A DNA stretch of 64,000 nt, taken from assembly GCF_905404315.1 (NCBI RefSeq), contig NC_066312.1, positions 15,053,001 through 15,117,000 on the forward strand. The letters run 5' to 3'. Positions within the stretch are counted from its first letter, which is position 1. Each line of letters begins with the position of its first letter. The position numbers were made by a program, and so were the translations under genes. This DNA comes from Leptidea sinapis (taxonomy: Eukaryota; Arthropoda; Insecta; Lepidoptera; Pieridae). Shown piece by piece: positions 35,301-46,200 of this stretch. Below the pieces are notes generated by a model that saw nothing but the letters and a program-made list of their open reading frames with translations, was not told the DNA's origin and searched no databases.

Positions 35301-38300
35301 CACGATGAACACCCTAGAGTCCACACAATAGAACTTTAGTTTCCTAAAAAAATACTTTCAAAATTATTTAATAACATTACAGGTGAGCCAAGTGTTGGTA
35401 ATAAAAGAAAAAAAGTGAAATCTGAAAATGTAGTAGAGGAGCATGAGGTTGAAAATCACTCAAGTAATAGTAATTCAAAAGAAACTTGGCAGTCATTAGC
35501 TGATGGTCTTGAAACTAACTCAGATTATCACTTGCTAACTGAAACAGACCTTCCTGAAGATACAATCCCACGTAAGCATAGAATGTTAAAAATAAATAGG
35601 TAAAACTAAAATGTCTTCAATTAAATTAGTTCTGACGGCACTCTCTTATCACCACGGCGCCAATGAAGTGAATGTGAAGCAGTAATGTGTTAGCATTAAT
35701 GTGTATCAGTCTGAAGGGCGCCATAGTTATTGAAATTATTGGGCAAATGAGATATTACATCATATTTTGTCTCAAATAATTTTAGTGCCAATCAGAATTT
35801 TTGGGTTTTTCAAGAATCCTGAGTGGCACTGCATTTTAATGGTCAGGGCGTATCCATTACTCGCCTTGTTCCTTATTGCCTTAATAAAATCTATGAGAAG
35901 GACTATGTTCCCGCCAGTAATGACTTCTACAGCATACTGCCTGCTACTGCCAATGTATTGTCCGTGTGTTGTGTATTCATCTGTTTTGTTCAGTACTAGG
36001 GTTGTTTTGTAAGTACCACTCAACATATTAACACTGTTGTGGATTGTTGATTCTGGATATCATGTATTCATTCTGTCACCGTTATTACCAAAAAAACATT
36101 ATACTATGATTTTTTTGAGTAAATTACTTTTTATTAAACCATTCATTGAATTGTTACAGCTTAGAGATTAACATATTAATAAAAAAGAGTTTATATTCTT
36201 GCGGGGGCTTATATTTAATTAAACTTATTTTAACTGAATTTTATGCCATAGTATTCACTCAGCTTGATTTTAATTGAAAATCTTATAGAGTTGAATTGTA
36301 CTTTGATCATATAAAATAAATATTATTATGATACTATATATAAACAGATGATTCAATGCATATATAATTTTGTAGTTGGTCAACTAAAATTGAATTGTGT
36401 GTATTTGCTCTATATGTTGTTTTAATTATTTTTCTTTTTCTTTGCATTCAATGGAATAGCTCCGGTTCTAAAGGAAATAGGTTAGTATTTTATCAACTTT
36501 ATTATGCATAATTTGTATTTTGTAAAGAATTTTTTTTTCTAATTCATAATTTATTTATGAATTTAATTAGTAATTGTTTGATTACAATGAAATTCAGGAG
36601 TCTAAAGTTTAGTAATTAATCTTATGAAATAATTTAATTTTAGATGTGCCAGATACAGACTTAAATAGTATAGTAAAACGACTGGAACAAGTGAGCCAAT
36701 CGCTAATAGTACTTACAAATGACGTGAGACAAATGTTTCTAAAACAGACTGGTGATATTGTGCATAGCAGGGCATCACCATCTCTTCCTGTTCATATGCA
36801 CGGACAAATTGAGGCCCATCAAGCACCACTCCATGCTTCCGATGACACGGATGTAAAAAAGGTACTTAACCATTAGTTATTATTTGCGTATTCTGTGATT
36901 CAAAGAAGCATATGGGATGGTAGCAAATATAATAACCTTGTCTACTTGTATATAACATAATATAAACTCAGCGGCACAATTAACCGCCCACCCTTTTAAA
37001 GTGGAAAATTTTGATGTTATCGCAGTTGTAAATTATTGGGCATAAATAAGTCAAGTGTGAAAGAAATGTAGTGACGAAAAAATTACAAACTACCCACTTT
37101 ACTTTGTTTTTTTTTACGCTTAAGTTGTGAATATGATAAATATCGAACCTCTCTCATTATCGTTATCGTTGCCATACTGCTTACATTGCTTCAGTGGCAT
37201 TAAAAGTAAACAATTTTAGTTTGTTTTGGTTTCCTAACTTAAAGCTAGTGTTTGGACATCACAAACATGCCATTTGATGCTAATTCAGTGGCGAGAGCCG
37301 TCGCTCTTATCGACGAAGGGTTTAGTCAGCGTTACGTGGCGCGGAAGCTTGGTGTCGCACGTACCACCTTAAGGGATGCAGTGAAACGGTTTCGGGAAAC
37401 TGGCTCTTATGAGCGAAGACCAGGACAGGGCCGAAAAAGATGCACCTCCGCTCGTGACGACCGATTTCTTGTGACCAATGTTCCTAGAAATCGGTTCACT
37501 ACAGCTGTTGAGGCACGAAACCAACTTCGTGAGGTTAGCAATGTTCAAGTGAGTCAAAGAACAGTGAGAAGAAGACTAGGAGAGAATACCCTTGGAGCTT
37601 TTCGACCATCTCGAGTGCCACAATTGCTCGTAGGCCACCGGAGAGAAATGTATGTGTATGGAACAATGGAAGAATGTTATGTTTACTGACGAGACAAGAA
37701 TATGCTTGCACGGTCCTGACGGTCGCCAGCGTGTATACAGACGCAAGAATGAAAGGTTTGCACCATGTACTGTTGTGGAAACAGTAGGTTACCAAGGTGG
37801 CTCTATCATGATATGGGGCGGCATTACTTACGAAGCACGCACCGACTTGGTTATCTTCGAAAGAGGTGGAATAAATGCTCAGAGGTATGTAACAGAAGTG
37901 TTGGAACCTCATGTAATGCCATTTGCTCCATTTATTGGCGAAGATTTTTTATTAATGCAGGACAACGCTCGCCCCCACGTTGCTAGAGTTGTTACCGCGT
38001 ACCTGGATACCGTCGGCATTCGAAAATTAACATGACCATCACAGAGCCCAGATTTAAATCTTATTGAACACATGGGACAATTTAAAAAGACGTGTTTGAA
38101 GCCGCATACCAGCTCCAACCACCATAGATGAATTAAAACAATCCGTGATTCAGGAGTGGCAGAACATTCCACAACAACAGATCAAAGATGTCATCGACAG
38201 CATGCCAAACCGTTTGATGGAAGTTATGAGAGCTAGAGGTGGAAATACGCACTATTAGAATGCATTTATTCAGCCGATTTTTTTATTTTTAAGCCATTTC

Positions 38301-38787
38301 ATCACATTTGTTAATTTACGGTCAAAGTGTTTTTCAGATTTTTTTATAAATAAACGTAAAAATTAAAAACAATATTATCTTTCATTTTACTTCAATATTA
38401 GGTATATTGAAGTAAATAATTATATACGTTATAAAATAACATTCACAAGTAAGGCCACAATTTTTTTTTAACCAAAATCGTAAAAAATCAAGGTGGGCGG
38501 TTAATTGTGCCGCTGAGTGTATTATATGGAAGGAAAAATTGTCATCCATTGATTTCTAAGTAAGTCTTCCAATCTGAAATAAGGTTTGTTTTCAGTGTGC
38601 TAATTGCAATCACGAAGCCATGTCCGAATGTTCCTTGTGTAGAAGAACACCATATTGTTCCGCTTTTTGCCAGAAAAAGGATTGGCCTACTCACCAAATT
38701 GAATGCCTGCGTAATGTGCCTACTCTTCAAGAGGATTCTTCACAGAGTCAGTCCATTATGCTAATTGTGGAAAGTCAGCAGCCATAG
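31706..38787 (+). CDS. Deaf1: Deaf1, SAND/MYND transcription factor, 6 exons
   Basis: Exons: 31706-32375, 32733-32783, 35383-35571, 36460-36480, 36644-36861, 38596-38787. All junctions are GT-AG and phases agree, giving 1341 nt (446 residues). Order of parts: an acidic/Ser-rich N-terminus; a SAND DNA-binding domain at about 135-218 with the KDWK motif (184-187); a basic nuclear-localisation stretch ([14 protein letters not shown]) in exon 2 and NKRKKVK in exon 3; a helical segment in exon 5; and a MYND zinc finger (C384, C387, C395, C398, C404, C408, H416, C420). This layout is that of DEAF-1, which in flies binds TTCG motifs and acts in embryonic patterning and immune gene expression; it works in the nucleus. 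Exon 1 ATG (31706) is the first in frame. Introns 2, 3 and 5 contain transposons. The protein is shorter than mammalian DEAF1 (about 565 residues). Confidence 0.93.
33620..34692 (-). pseudogene. Mariner-like element, degenerate
   Basis: The minus strand encodes [50 protein letters not shown] and [20 protein letters not shown] then YKRHTGHFL, which match the N-terminal half of a lepidopteran mariner transposase. Further on, pieces such as [20 protein letters not shown] (near 33670-33720) match its C-terminus. Many stops and shifts. The 5' end carries the terminal repeat TTAGTCTGGCCATAAATACT at 34692 (read on the minus strand), also found alone at 15927. It lies in Deaf1 intron 2. Confidence 0.8.
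34925..35255 (-). mobile_element. LINE fragment, family B copy 3 (old)
   Basis: Minus-strand [12 protein letters not shown]... and the DNA blocks CCCATGTCATATG and TTGCAACACTTAAGTGTCAT align loosely with the 9.7 and 46 kb copies. The copy has internal deletions. It ends about 130 bp before Deaf1 exon 3. Confidence 0.5.
35625..35880 (-). mobile_element. SINE-like dispersed element, copy 2
   Basis: The reverse complement of 19176-19405, diverged: GTCTGAAGGGCGCCATAG, GGGTTTTTCAAGAATCCTGA, ATGGTCAGGGCGTATCCATT. It lies in Deaf1 intron 3. Confidence 0.65.
36460..36480 (+). CDS. Deaf1: Deaf1 exon 4, 21-nt microexon
   Basis: CTCCGGTTCTAAAGGAAATAG lies between AATGGAATAG and GTTAGTAT. It is phase 1 on both sides, adding seven residues (PPVLKEI and a shared Asp). 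Skipping it would keep the frame. Its reality rests on splice sites and phase only. Confidence 0.6.
36965..38519. mobile_element. Tc1/mariner element with intact TIRs, 1.55 kb
   Basis: ACTCAGCGGCACAATTAACC at 36966 begins a 27-bp terminal repeat whose exact reverse complement ends at 38518. One further base pairs with a mismatch, and both ends are flanked by TA, the target duplication of this superfamily. The element fills most of Deaf1 intron 5 and carries a transposase gene on the plus strand, the sense direction of Deaf1. Perfect ends suggest a fairly recent arrival. Confidence 0.93.
37267..38260 (+). pseudogene. Tc1-like transposase, frameshifted
   Basis: The first frame (37252-37689) gives the two helix-turn-helix motifs: [20 protein letters not shown] and GARKLGV-type, with the GRKR linker and TVRRRLGE. 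It shifts near 37650 into a second frame with the first catalytic Asp ([12 protein letters not shown]), WGG and the second Asp ([14 protein letters not shown]). A TGA at about 38033 replaces the usual Trp, and after [10 protein letters not shown] (third acidic residue) a one-base loss shifts the frame again. At least three defects, so it is inactive though all motifs are recognisable. Confidence 0.9.
38596..38787 (+). CDS. Deaf1: Deaf1 exon 6, MYND zinc finger and stop
   Basis: After TTTTCAG the frame opens [20 protein letters not shown], continues [20 protein letters not shown] and ends [16 protein letters not shown]. The spacing C-x2-C-x7-C-x2-C-x4-Y-C-x3-C-x7-H-x3-C is the MYND consensus; in DEAF-1 this module mediates protein contacts. 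The exon lies just beyond the Tc1-type insertion. Confidence 0.92.
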   Translation, partial: CANCNHEAMSECSLCRRTPYCSAFCQKKDWPTHQIECLRNVPTLQEDSSQSQSIMLIVESQQP

Positions 38788-38844
38788 CTGTTACTTTTTT
38801 GGTTAATTTATAGTAAAATGTACCTTTTAAAAATATTTCTAAGC

Positions 38845-38881
38845 AATAAATGACGAAGCAATTAGAATTTAATGAAATAAA
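38845..38881 (+). terminator. Deaf1 polyadenylation signals
   Basis: AATAAA occurs at about 38845-38850 and again at about 38876-38881, 58 and 90 bp after the Deaf1 stop codon. Either could direct polyadenylation. Confidence 0.5.
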
Positions 38882-39841
38882 ACATCAAATATTGAACATT
38901 ATTAGTTGAATATATTCAACCTATGGTTATTAAATCACATACTGTAATATTTTTTTAAATATGCAGTCAATTTCGTCACACAATAATTATGGATTGGTAA
39001 TTATAATTACTTTATCTCACTGATATTCTAACTATGTCTGTATTTTTATTCCCTGTTGTGATTCAAATGCAACATTGCATACAATAGACAGGGTGCGGCT
39101 GTTGTAGTTATTTTCTATGGCATACATTCTAACGAACTCTAACGAATAAATATCAAGAATTTTACACAATTTAAATATTAATCTTTTTAATACATTGTAT
39201 TGCTTTATTAAGTAAGTAGTTATATTTGTACAAACAAGGAAAAGTTATTATGAATAATGTGATCAAGATATCAAAGAAAATCGGGTAAGGTCATAAATTA
39301 TTTTATGTATAAACCACAAAGTAGACTTCATAAAATAGGATGTACAATTTGAAAGACATTAATTATAGTGTTTCAGTTTATTTTGGTACTTTGTACAAGT
39401 GATAGTTTTTTATTATATTCTATAGATTAAAAATAAGTGAAACCATTCATTAATACAGAGACTAAATATTTCTTGTTTTTCAAGTATGTAAACTTTACTG
39501 TTAATATCAAGAGTGAGAAGTAAATCTTTCAATTACATTTAAATGGTAAGCAATATTGATAGGCCTGTTAAATAATAAGATTTTACAAACACACAATAGT
39601 GTGGCATTGTTATATTTGTATAATTAGTATCGCTAGAAATTTAGAAATACAACAAAATATTAAATAATTTTTTTAAATTAATATTACTAATATTCATAAG
39701 AAAGGGCTAAGGCAAACAACCAAATATATTTATTGTTATTGTTACCTATTTTCATAAGTATTATAATTCCATAATTGTAAAGAAATTCTGATCATATAAT
39801 ATAGAAGTAATTGCAAAAGTTAACGTGTGTCTGCATTTCAG
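38882..39841. other. AT-rich stretch downstream of Deaf1
   Basis: No coding or repeat feature recognised. It would be the intron leading to the exon-like frame at 39842 if that is used. Confidence 0.4.
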
Positions 39842-39927
39842 GTGCCATGAGATTCCACTCACTCGGTGGCAATCATCCACCTTTACCAATACCACTGACA
39901 ACAGATGCTAGATTGACTCCCATGTAG
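39842..39927 (+). CDS. Exon-like frame, possible alternative Deaf1 end
   Basis: After a good acceptor (GTCTGCATTTCAG) an open frame of 28 codons including the stop encodes AMRFHSLGGNHPPLPIPLTT then DARLTPM. The composition is far less AT-rich than the flanks. It needs a phase-1 donor upstream. Deaf1 exon 6 offers phase-1 GT steps after the MYND finger (CTGC|GTAATG near 38710, CAGA|GTCAGT near 38746). It could equally belong to an unseen gene. Confidence 0.35.
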
Positions 39928-40363
39928 AGAATAGGGACATATTAACGAGTAAAAATACCCACCACACCTACCTTAATATCCTATATAGGATATATAATGT
40001 ACGCAATGTGATCTTACAAAAGATTTACGCCGCTGCATACAATTCCCCGAAAATTGTATTTCGAGCGGAAAATATATTGATTCGTAACAAAAAACTACTC
40101 TAGCACACAATAATTTTACATAGACAAGTGGGTATCGCGGCTAGTGCTGTGGTGTCGGAGGAAACTGGACACTGCCAGGGTAACAAACTTACTCTAGCGT
40201 GGACACAAATGAAAAGAGATAAACCTAACTAACCTCCTTCATAGGCCCAGAACCCTTATGTGGTGCCAGGGAGTCTCTTATTCGCAAATTCTTAAGAAAT
40301 TAAGACAACTTTGAAACAATTGGTCATTGGAACTCGTTGCTATTTAACCTCTCTATATCTGAT

Positions 40364-40528
40364 ATGCAAACATGTCCCCCGCGTCCGCAGAAGCCACCTG
40401 TTAAGCTGTTTTGGCGCCAGACCCGACGCCGGCCACTTGAGACGCTATATCCACTTGTATTTACAATTGTCGAGGAATTATTATGCGGTTTATGTTATGG
40501 GTTGCTAGATAAACAAGCTTGGTTATGA
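40364..40528 (+). CDS. Short ORF with hydrophobic tail, unrecognised
   Basis: From an ATG at 40364 the plus strand encodes 54 residues: MQTCPPRPQKPPVKLFWRQT, then RRRPLETLYPLVFTIVEELL, then CGLCYGLLDKQAWL and TGA. A Pro/Arg-rich start precedes a hydrophobic stretch. Base composition is near 50% GC, above the flanks. It might begin as an exon after CCGCAG at about 40391. No family recognised. Confidence 0.25.
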   Translation: MQTCPPRPQKPPVKLFWRQTRRRPLETLYPLVFTIVEELLCGLCYGLLDKQAWL

Positions 40529-40789
40529 TAAACAAAAAACGTGACTTATAATAGATTCGTGCTGTGATATCGCTGCTATTTTAAAGTTGGACGAAAAATT
40601 GTGACTATTTTGATAAGCGCGTCAAAATAAAAATATTGCAATTGAATTCTTTGTATAATTTTTACTATAGTGGACACGTTATAATATGATATTATTATAT
40701 CTTCATCTATCAAAAAAATATTTTTTTTAGTCTAAAAAAAACTTTCACAAAATAATGTTCCCGCTGTATGCTAGACAAAATAAGGCTAA

Positions 40790-41060
40790 AGCCAAATAAA
40801 TACTAATATATTTGTCTTCAAAAGCGTTGCGCAGTACACCAGCTACGCAGCAACGCAGAGCCTTTTTTTTAGGAAATTTTCGGGGATTTAATGCTCTGTG
40901 AACGGCTCGATCACCTGGCGTTGCGTAGAGAAGCTTGATTATGTGTCTTCTACCGAATGTATTACGCCGAATCCCAACTTCGCACGACACACCTAAAAAT
41001 AGAATATCATCCCGACGATGACATCCAGGTGAGGCTTCTACGTCCCCAAAAAGTAATAAG
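40790..41060 (+). mobile_element. LINE fragment, family B, plus strand
   Basis: GAACGGCTCGATCACCTGGC GTTGCGTAGAGAAG and, after a deletion, CTTCGCACGACACACC and AATATCATCCCGACGATGAC match the reverse complement of 46575-46770. It is the same LINE C-terminus as at 46 kb in the opposite orientation, with missing segments. Confidence 0.65.
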
Positions 41061-42124
41061 TCTCGCTATAGATTTAAACCTAAGTTCCTGGTACCTAAGA
41101 GCGTGTGCTCAAGCATAAATAGGCAAATTAATTATTAATATTAAACAAAAGCAATTAATTCCACGGATTTAAGTGCTTCAACACCAACTAAGGTATATTA
41201 AGCGGAATACGTTTAAGACTCGGGTTTAGCTTACTGTTTTTGGAAATATCCAAGAGCTTTTTGATCTAATTTCTACCGCGGCTATCAGGGAACTGAAACG
41301 AGATTGAAGTGTCATGGTCGTTATGATAGACATCTTCAAAAAAAAATCTTCCCAAAGAGGCTGGCAGATTGCTGTAGTTTCTACATATGCTGTAGATTTT
41401 GCAGTTACTTAAGTACAATTATTGTTGTAAGAGTTGCTATTATATGATCAAAGTTAATTTATTGTTTATTTATACTAAAAAATTGAGTCCAACGTGTACC
41501 ATGTATGTAATGAAGAATTACTAGTTTAAGTTGTAAGTATTTTGTTAAGTTCACATCGGAATTGAATTCTTTTAATAAAAGAAAAAATTAAGAATTGAAT
41601 TTGTTTTAATTCTTCTCAATTATAAATTATTATGATTAAAGTAAAACAAGTATATTTTGGTGTTATATAGCAATATTCGGTAAATACATACCTTTAAGTA
41701 GTTACAGCACTGTCTCACTCCCCGTGTAGGTATCGGAATCGTAAGTAGGTGCGGCGGCCTCTACAGAGTAGGCCATCCAGTAGGGAGTCACTGTGAGCTG
41801 TGATGCACGCGTGAGCTTTGATGTCACCAAATTACAGATCCGAGTGATATTTTAGAAATAGAGAAATATAAATAAAGTAAAGCATGTTAAAGGTCATTGC
41901 GATCCAAATTTAAAAAATAGCTTCCTAAAGACTTCCGTACTTGTACTATTATATATTCTTTGGTACTTTGTAGTTTATACAATTAGCGTTTAGTCATTGA
42001 GTCGTCACTCAGATATACAGTACTTAAAACACACTACAATTTTTTGACTTATGAATAAATTTACAAAAAATAACTTTAATTTTTAAATGGTTGCTGTCGT
42101 CATAAAATAAAAAACCAATACCAA
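41061..42124. other. Intergenic DNA between Deaf1 and LanA
   Basis: No gene recognised. A GC-richer patch at 41705-41825 (TAGGTGCGGCGGCCTCTACA) shows no long frame. Confidence 0.35.
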
Positions 42125-42178
42125 TTTATTATTTAATACAGCAATTATAATTCACAATTTTTGAGATTTATTTTTATT
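42125..42178 (-). terminator. LanA polyadenylation signals
   Basis: AATAAA on the minus strand (TTTATT as written) at about 42125-42130, 42167-42172 and 42173-42178, 95 to 150 bp beyond the LanA stop codon. Confidence 0.45.
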
Positions 42179-42272
42179 TGCACATAAACACTTCTTAATA
42201 TAATGAAAAGGAGAGATTGAGGTTTAATGTATATTTTGTTGCGTTGTTAAGAAACGATATTCACACTGGAAT

Positions 42273-43240
42273 TTAATTGTTGGGACACACACCTATGTGT
42301 GTGTTTCTTCCCGCGGCAGTGAGAGGTATCTGCACTAGTGTATCCTTCACGGTGATATTACGGATACATCCTGTGAATCCTCTGCGTGACCTGACTCCGC
42401 GAACCTTCCAAAGCGGCCGTTCGTGTCCGCCTATGTACAATGCGGAACGAGTATCCGTTGAAGCTGAGTGACCCAGACCAGCATCTGAGTAGTGGCCATC
42501 TACGCTGACAGATACTACGTGATGGGATTTAATAGCTGAAATATTATAAAAACTAATTTTTATTCGCTGGTATAATCTGAAATTTGGTTGCTCGATGAAA
42601 AACAATGATATTGCGAATATATTATTGGAGGATTCTTGTATATGAGGTAAGAAGAGATAAATCGGTATGAATTGTATTGACATTGTAATTCTCTGACCTT
42701 GTATGTATTGACGTATTAAATAAAACTACAATATTGATAATTTCTTGTAATAAATTGAGCTTAAAAAAATATTTATCAATGAAATTATATTTTGTATTTT
42801 TTTGCTCACTACACACTGCTTGCAACTAGCGAATTATTTATTACATTTACGTTACACATGCAACGCGAATTAAATTTTCCCATGTATAAAAAATACCCTA
42901 TTTATAGAAATCTGGTCTTAAAAATATACATTACTTATGTTGCCCAGGGGCTATAACTATTTATTATTTTTAATATATTTGGAAAGCAATGTAATATTTT
43001 ATGCTTACCGCGAATTTTATGCCATTTTCCATCGCAAAGTGAAACTTTGTTGCCCAATTTATAACTGGCATAGAAGGGGCCTTTGCCATTCTCTACGTTG
43101 ACGACAACTTCATTCTCCAACAACTCGATTACCATAAAGTCTCGCTTCCCGTGGACACTCAGCAGTAGACCCGTGGTATTACGTGGTTTGATTTCCATCG
43201 AAATTGAAATTTCATATCCAACCTTAAAGCTTTCAAGTAG
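42273..43240 (-). CDS. LanA: LanA LG5 and stop, exons 27-28
   Basis: Exon 27 (43009-43240): [40 protein letters not shown] and LCDGKWHKI. Exon 28 (42273-42535): [54 protein letters not shown] and HIGVCPNN, then TAA. The Cys pair and the C-terminal end just after it are as expected for the last LG module. Confidence 0.92.
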
Positions 43241-46200
43241 CTGAAAATATTATGTATATTTATAATCTGGTAAATTATATTAGCAGTAAACAGCTTACTT
43301 TATTAATGGTACTGGTAATTATTTTTGGGATAAACCAATAAGTTATCTCAAATGTTTAGTGTTAATTCCGCCAATATATATATTGGCGGAATTAACACTA
43401 AAGAAAACCTAAATCATTTGTATAATTATGGATTCCGCAAAGTAACGCCTAATTCAATAAATTTTCTCAAATGTTTGCTTTAAAATTTAAAATGTTTAAG
43501 GTTAGTTATCTATTTTATTAAAATTTTGTCAAGTCAACTTTTTGTAGCAAAAAGATAACAGTACATGTCTATTTAACCTTCATATTATCACAATGCTTTG
43601 CAAAATTTAAATAAATAATTTGTAAAAGCCTAGTTTTTCTAACAGATTGATGGCATTTATTATTATAGTGCGTGCAATGCAACGTCCTGGAAATACTTAT
43701 GATTTTTGTTTGCGAAAAGAGGTTTAAATTTGCACGCCCATTGTTTCAAACTATTTTGTCGAATGTTACCATTTGTTGTTGAATCATCAAAATATATGAG
43801 ACATTATACCTTCAAATAATTGCTGTGTCCATTGTGGGATGGTCCGAAGTAAACGCCGTTTTCAACATTATCAGTACAGCGAAGCGAATTCGATCTGAAC
43901 ATTATGTCTGTTACATGTTGTGCGTTCATCATCAATCCCTTGAGACATCCTTTGAATGGTTGGTAGAAACCCTGCGAGATATTTAAATACAAATTAAATA
44001 CTAATATATACATGAGCATAGATGTATTCTACTAAAAAAATGTGAAAGAGGTAGCGCATAGTATCCGCGCTTGTTAGAGCAAGATGGGCTAGGCCATTCA
44101 CATTTAATGATTGTTTCTATTCATTCTTTAAAAAATCGCGCTTTTTGGATATTTTCCTAGTAGTAGTAGATTAAGTAGACGATTGGTTACGCGTGCTTAC
44201 CTATCTGGATGTAACCCACAAAATATAGAAAAACCTGCTTTATTACAAAGACGTAATTACGACTTCAATTATTTATCAGTTAAATGCAATATTTTAAAAT
44301 TATAACAAAAGTTCTTTACACAAATAGATAAGAAAAATAATCAAGTTCTATCATAACAAAGAAAATAAAATTTGACGCTTGTTTTTGTGTATATTTCTTC
44401 TGTAGATTTGGATGACACAGCATCAAACATAAGCATGGCTAACATTTTAGGGATCCTATTTAAGCAATGTTCGCTTTACACCATATTATAACTAGCGAGC
44501 TTAAAAATATTATGTAAAAAGACCATTACGGAATTTAAACTTCATCATCTCAGTAGTATCATAAAATATGAGTAAAATCTTTGCTATCTTCAGCTTAATG
44601 TCAGTGCAGTATCCTCACCACTTGCCACCACATGAGGCTCTTGAAAGTTTTGCCTCCTATTAAAATAGAAAAATATATGGACGTTTGCGTAGAAGACAGT
44701 TTTTTTTCATATCAATATACTCACATTAAGGTTTTCACTGATTATATCGGTCAGATTTCCCAGTCCGCCGTAGTAATAAGGCGGTGTAAGTAAAGCGGGT
44801 GAAAAGCAAAATACGCTGGTTTCACCGATATGGTCAGAGTCAACGGTCAGCTTGCCGTGGCCCCCATTCCGGACTAGAGTGACCGTGTGCCAATCAGTGC
44901 CATTGTACGTTTGGGATGATGTCACTGTGCCGGTATCACCGCCGCAGTTGAATGCAAAATGCAGCTGAAATACATAATATGATGAATATTACTTATCTTT
45001 AATCGACATTATAAAAGAAGGTTATTAAATATCAAGTCGCATTTTTAAGTGAAAAGTGTAAATAGACTTTAAGGGATAATATTTTTAAACAAGATAACTA
45101 AAATTTTAAAATTAACATTGTCCTCTGCAACTTCGAGGCTGCTGCTAATAATAATTTTTAATTTTTTTAATACAACCTCAGGCCAATTTTGACCAATTTG
45201 GCGTTAACTATACTTTAAACCTATGTCTACCGTAATTTCGTTAGTATTCATTTCGTATCCAGATTCCTCGGGAACTCCTAAACACTTCGGAATCTAACAT
45301 CAATCAAATCAAAACATCACCACGTTTATGTTTTGTAATATAATAATAATGGATAACTATATAAGAAATAACAAATAATTTTTTACGCTTTTGTTGTTTG
45401 GAAAGTTGTCTGATAGTTCAACTTAATGTCACGTTCAACATCCAAGAATACGGCAATTATTTGGCTGTATGCTCGTTTTCCCTCCTAATCCATAAAAGTA
45501 TTGGTTACACTATATGTCGAACTGGCGATACTGCTGTGGGTCTACTAATCTATATATAAAAAAACCAAAATATAATAAAAAACATTGGTTAGGGGTGTGG
45601 GGTTCGAACCTACTAAACCTCTCTGGAACCAAAGCTTAAATCAGGCGTTTAAGACCGCGCGGCCAATCCGACGTGAAATCAGTTAGTAAATCAGTCAATT
45701 AATGATACAACTAAATCATTTGATTGTAATGCGACATTCGATAGATGAGCGAAAAATATTTGAGGCAATGTAATAAGTAGTTCCGACTTGGTGTAAAGTT
45801 TAAAAATGTGTTTATTAATAAATTACCTTTGCATCTTTCATATAAAGTGCGAGGAATTGATTTGGCGATCTATCAGCTTGCGCGTAGAATATCAAACCGC
45901 CATGTTGATCAAATGTTCGGAATGTTATCATGAGATCAAAGCCTTCCAATTGCCGGCCAGCCAATTTCGCATATTCTATGCGACTGTCGTTACGTGTTCC
46001 TGTATTATATATAAATAATTAGACATGATTCATTAGATTCTTTGAAATAATTTTCAAAATTTGATATCTGTATGAAATAAATATTTGACGCTCTGTTTGC
46101 TGTGAAAAAATTTCATTACAAGAAGAAACGAATTAATTATTGTAGTAATTGATCTTCTATAAATTTCGTAATTAACAAACGAAATTTTCAAATTTTGCTA

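Noticed and set aside
45589..45668. tRNA-Leu gene on the minus strand
   Set aside because: Anticodon and acceptor stems have several mismatches and an A-rich tail follows.
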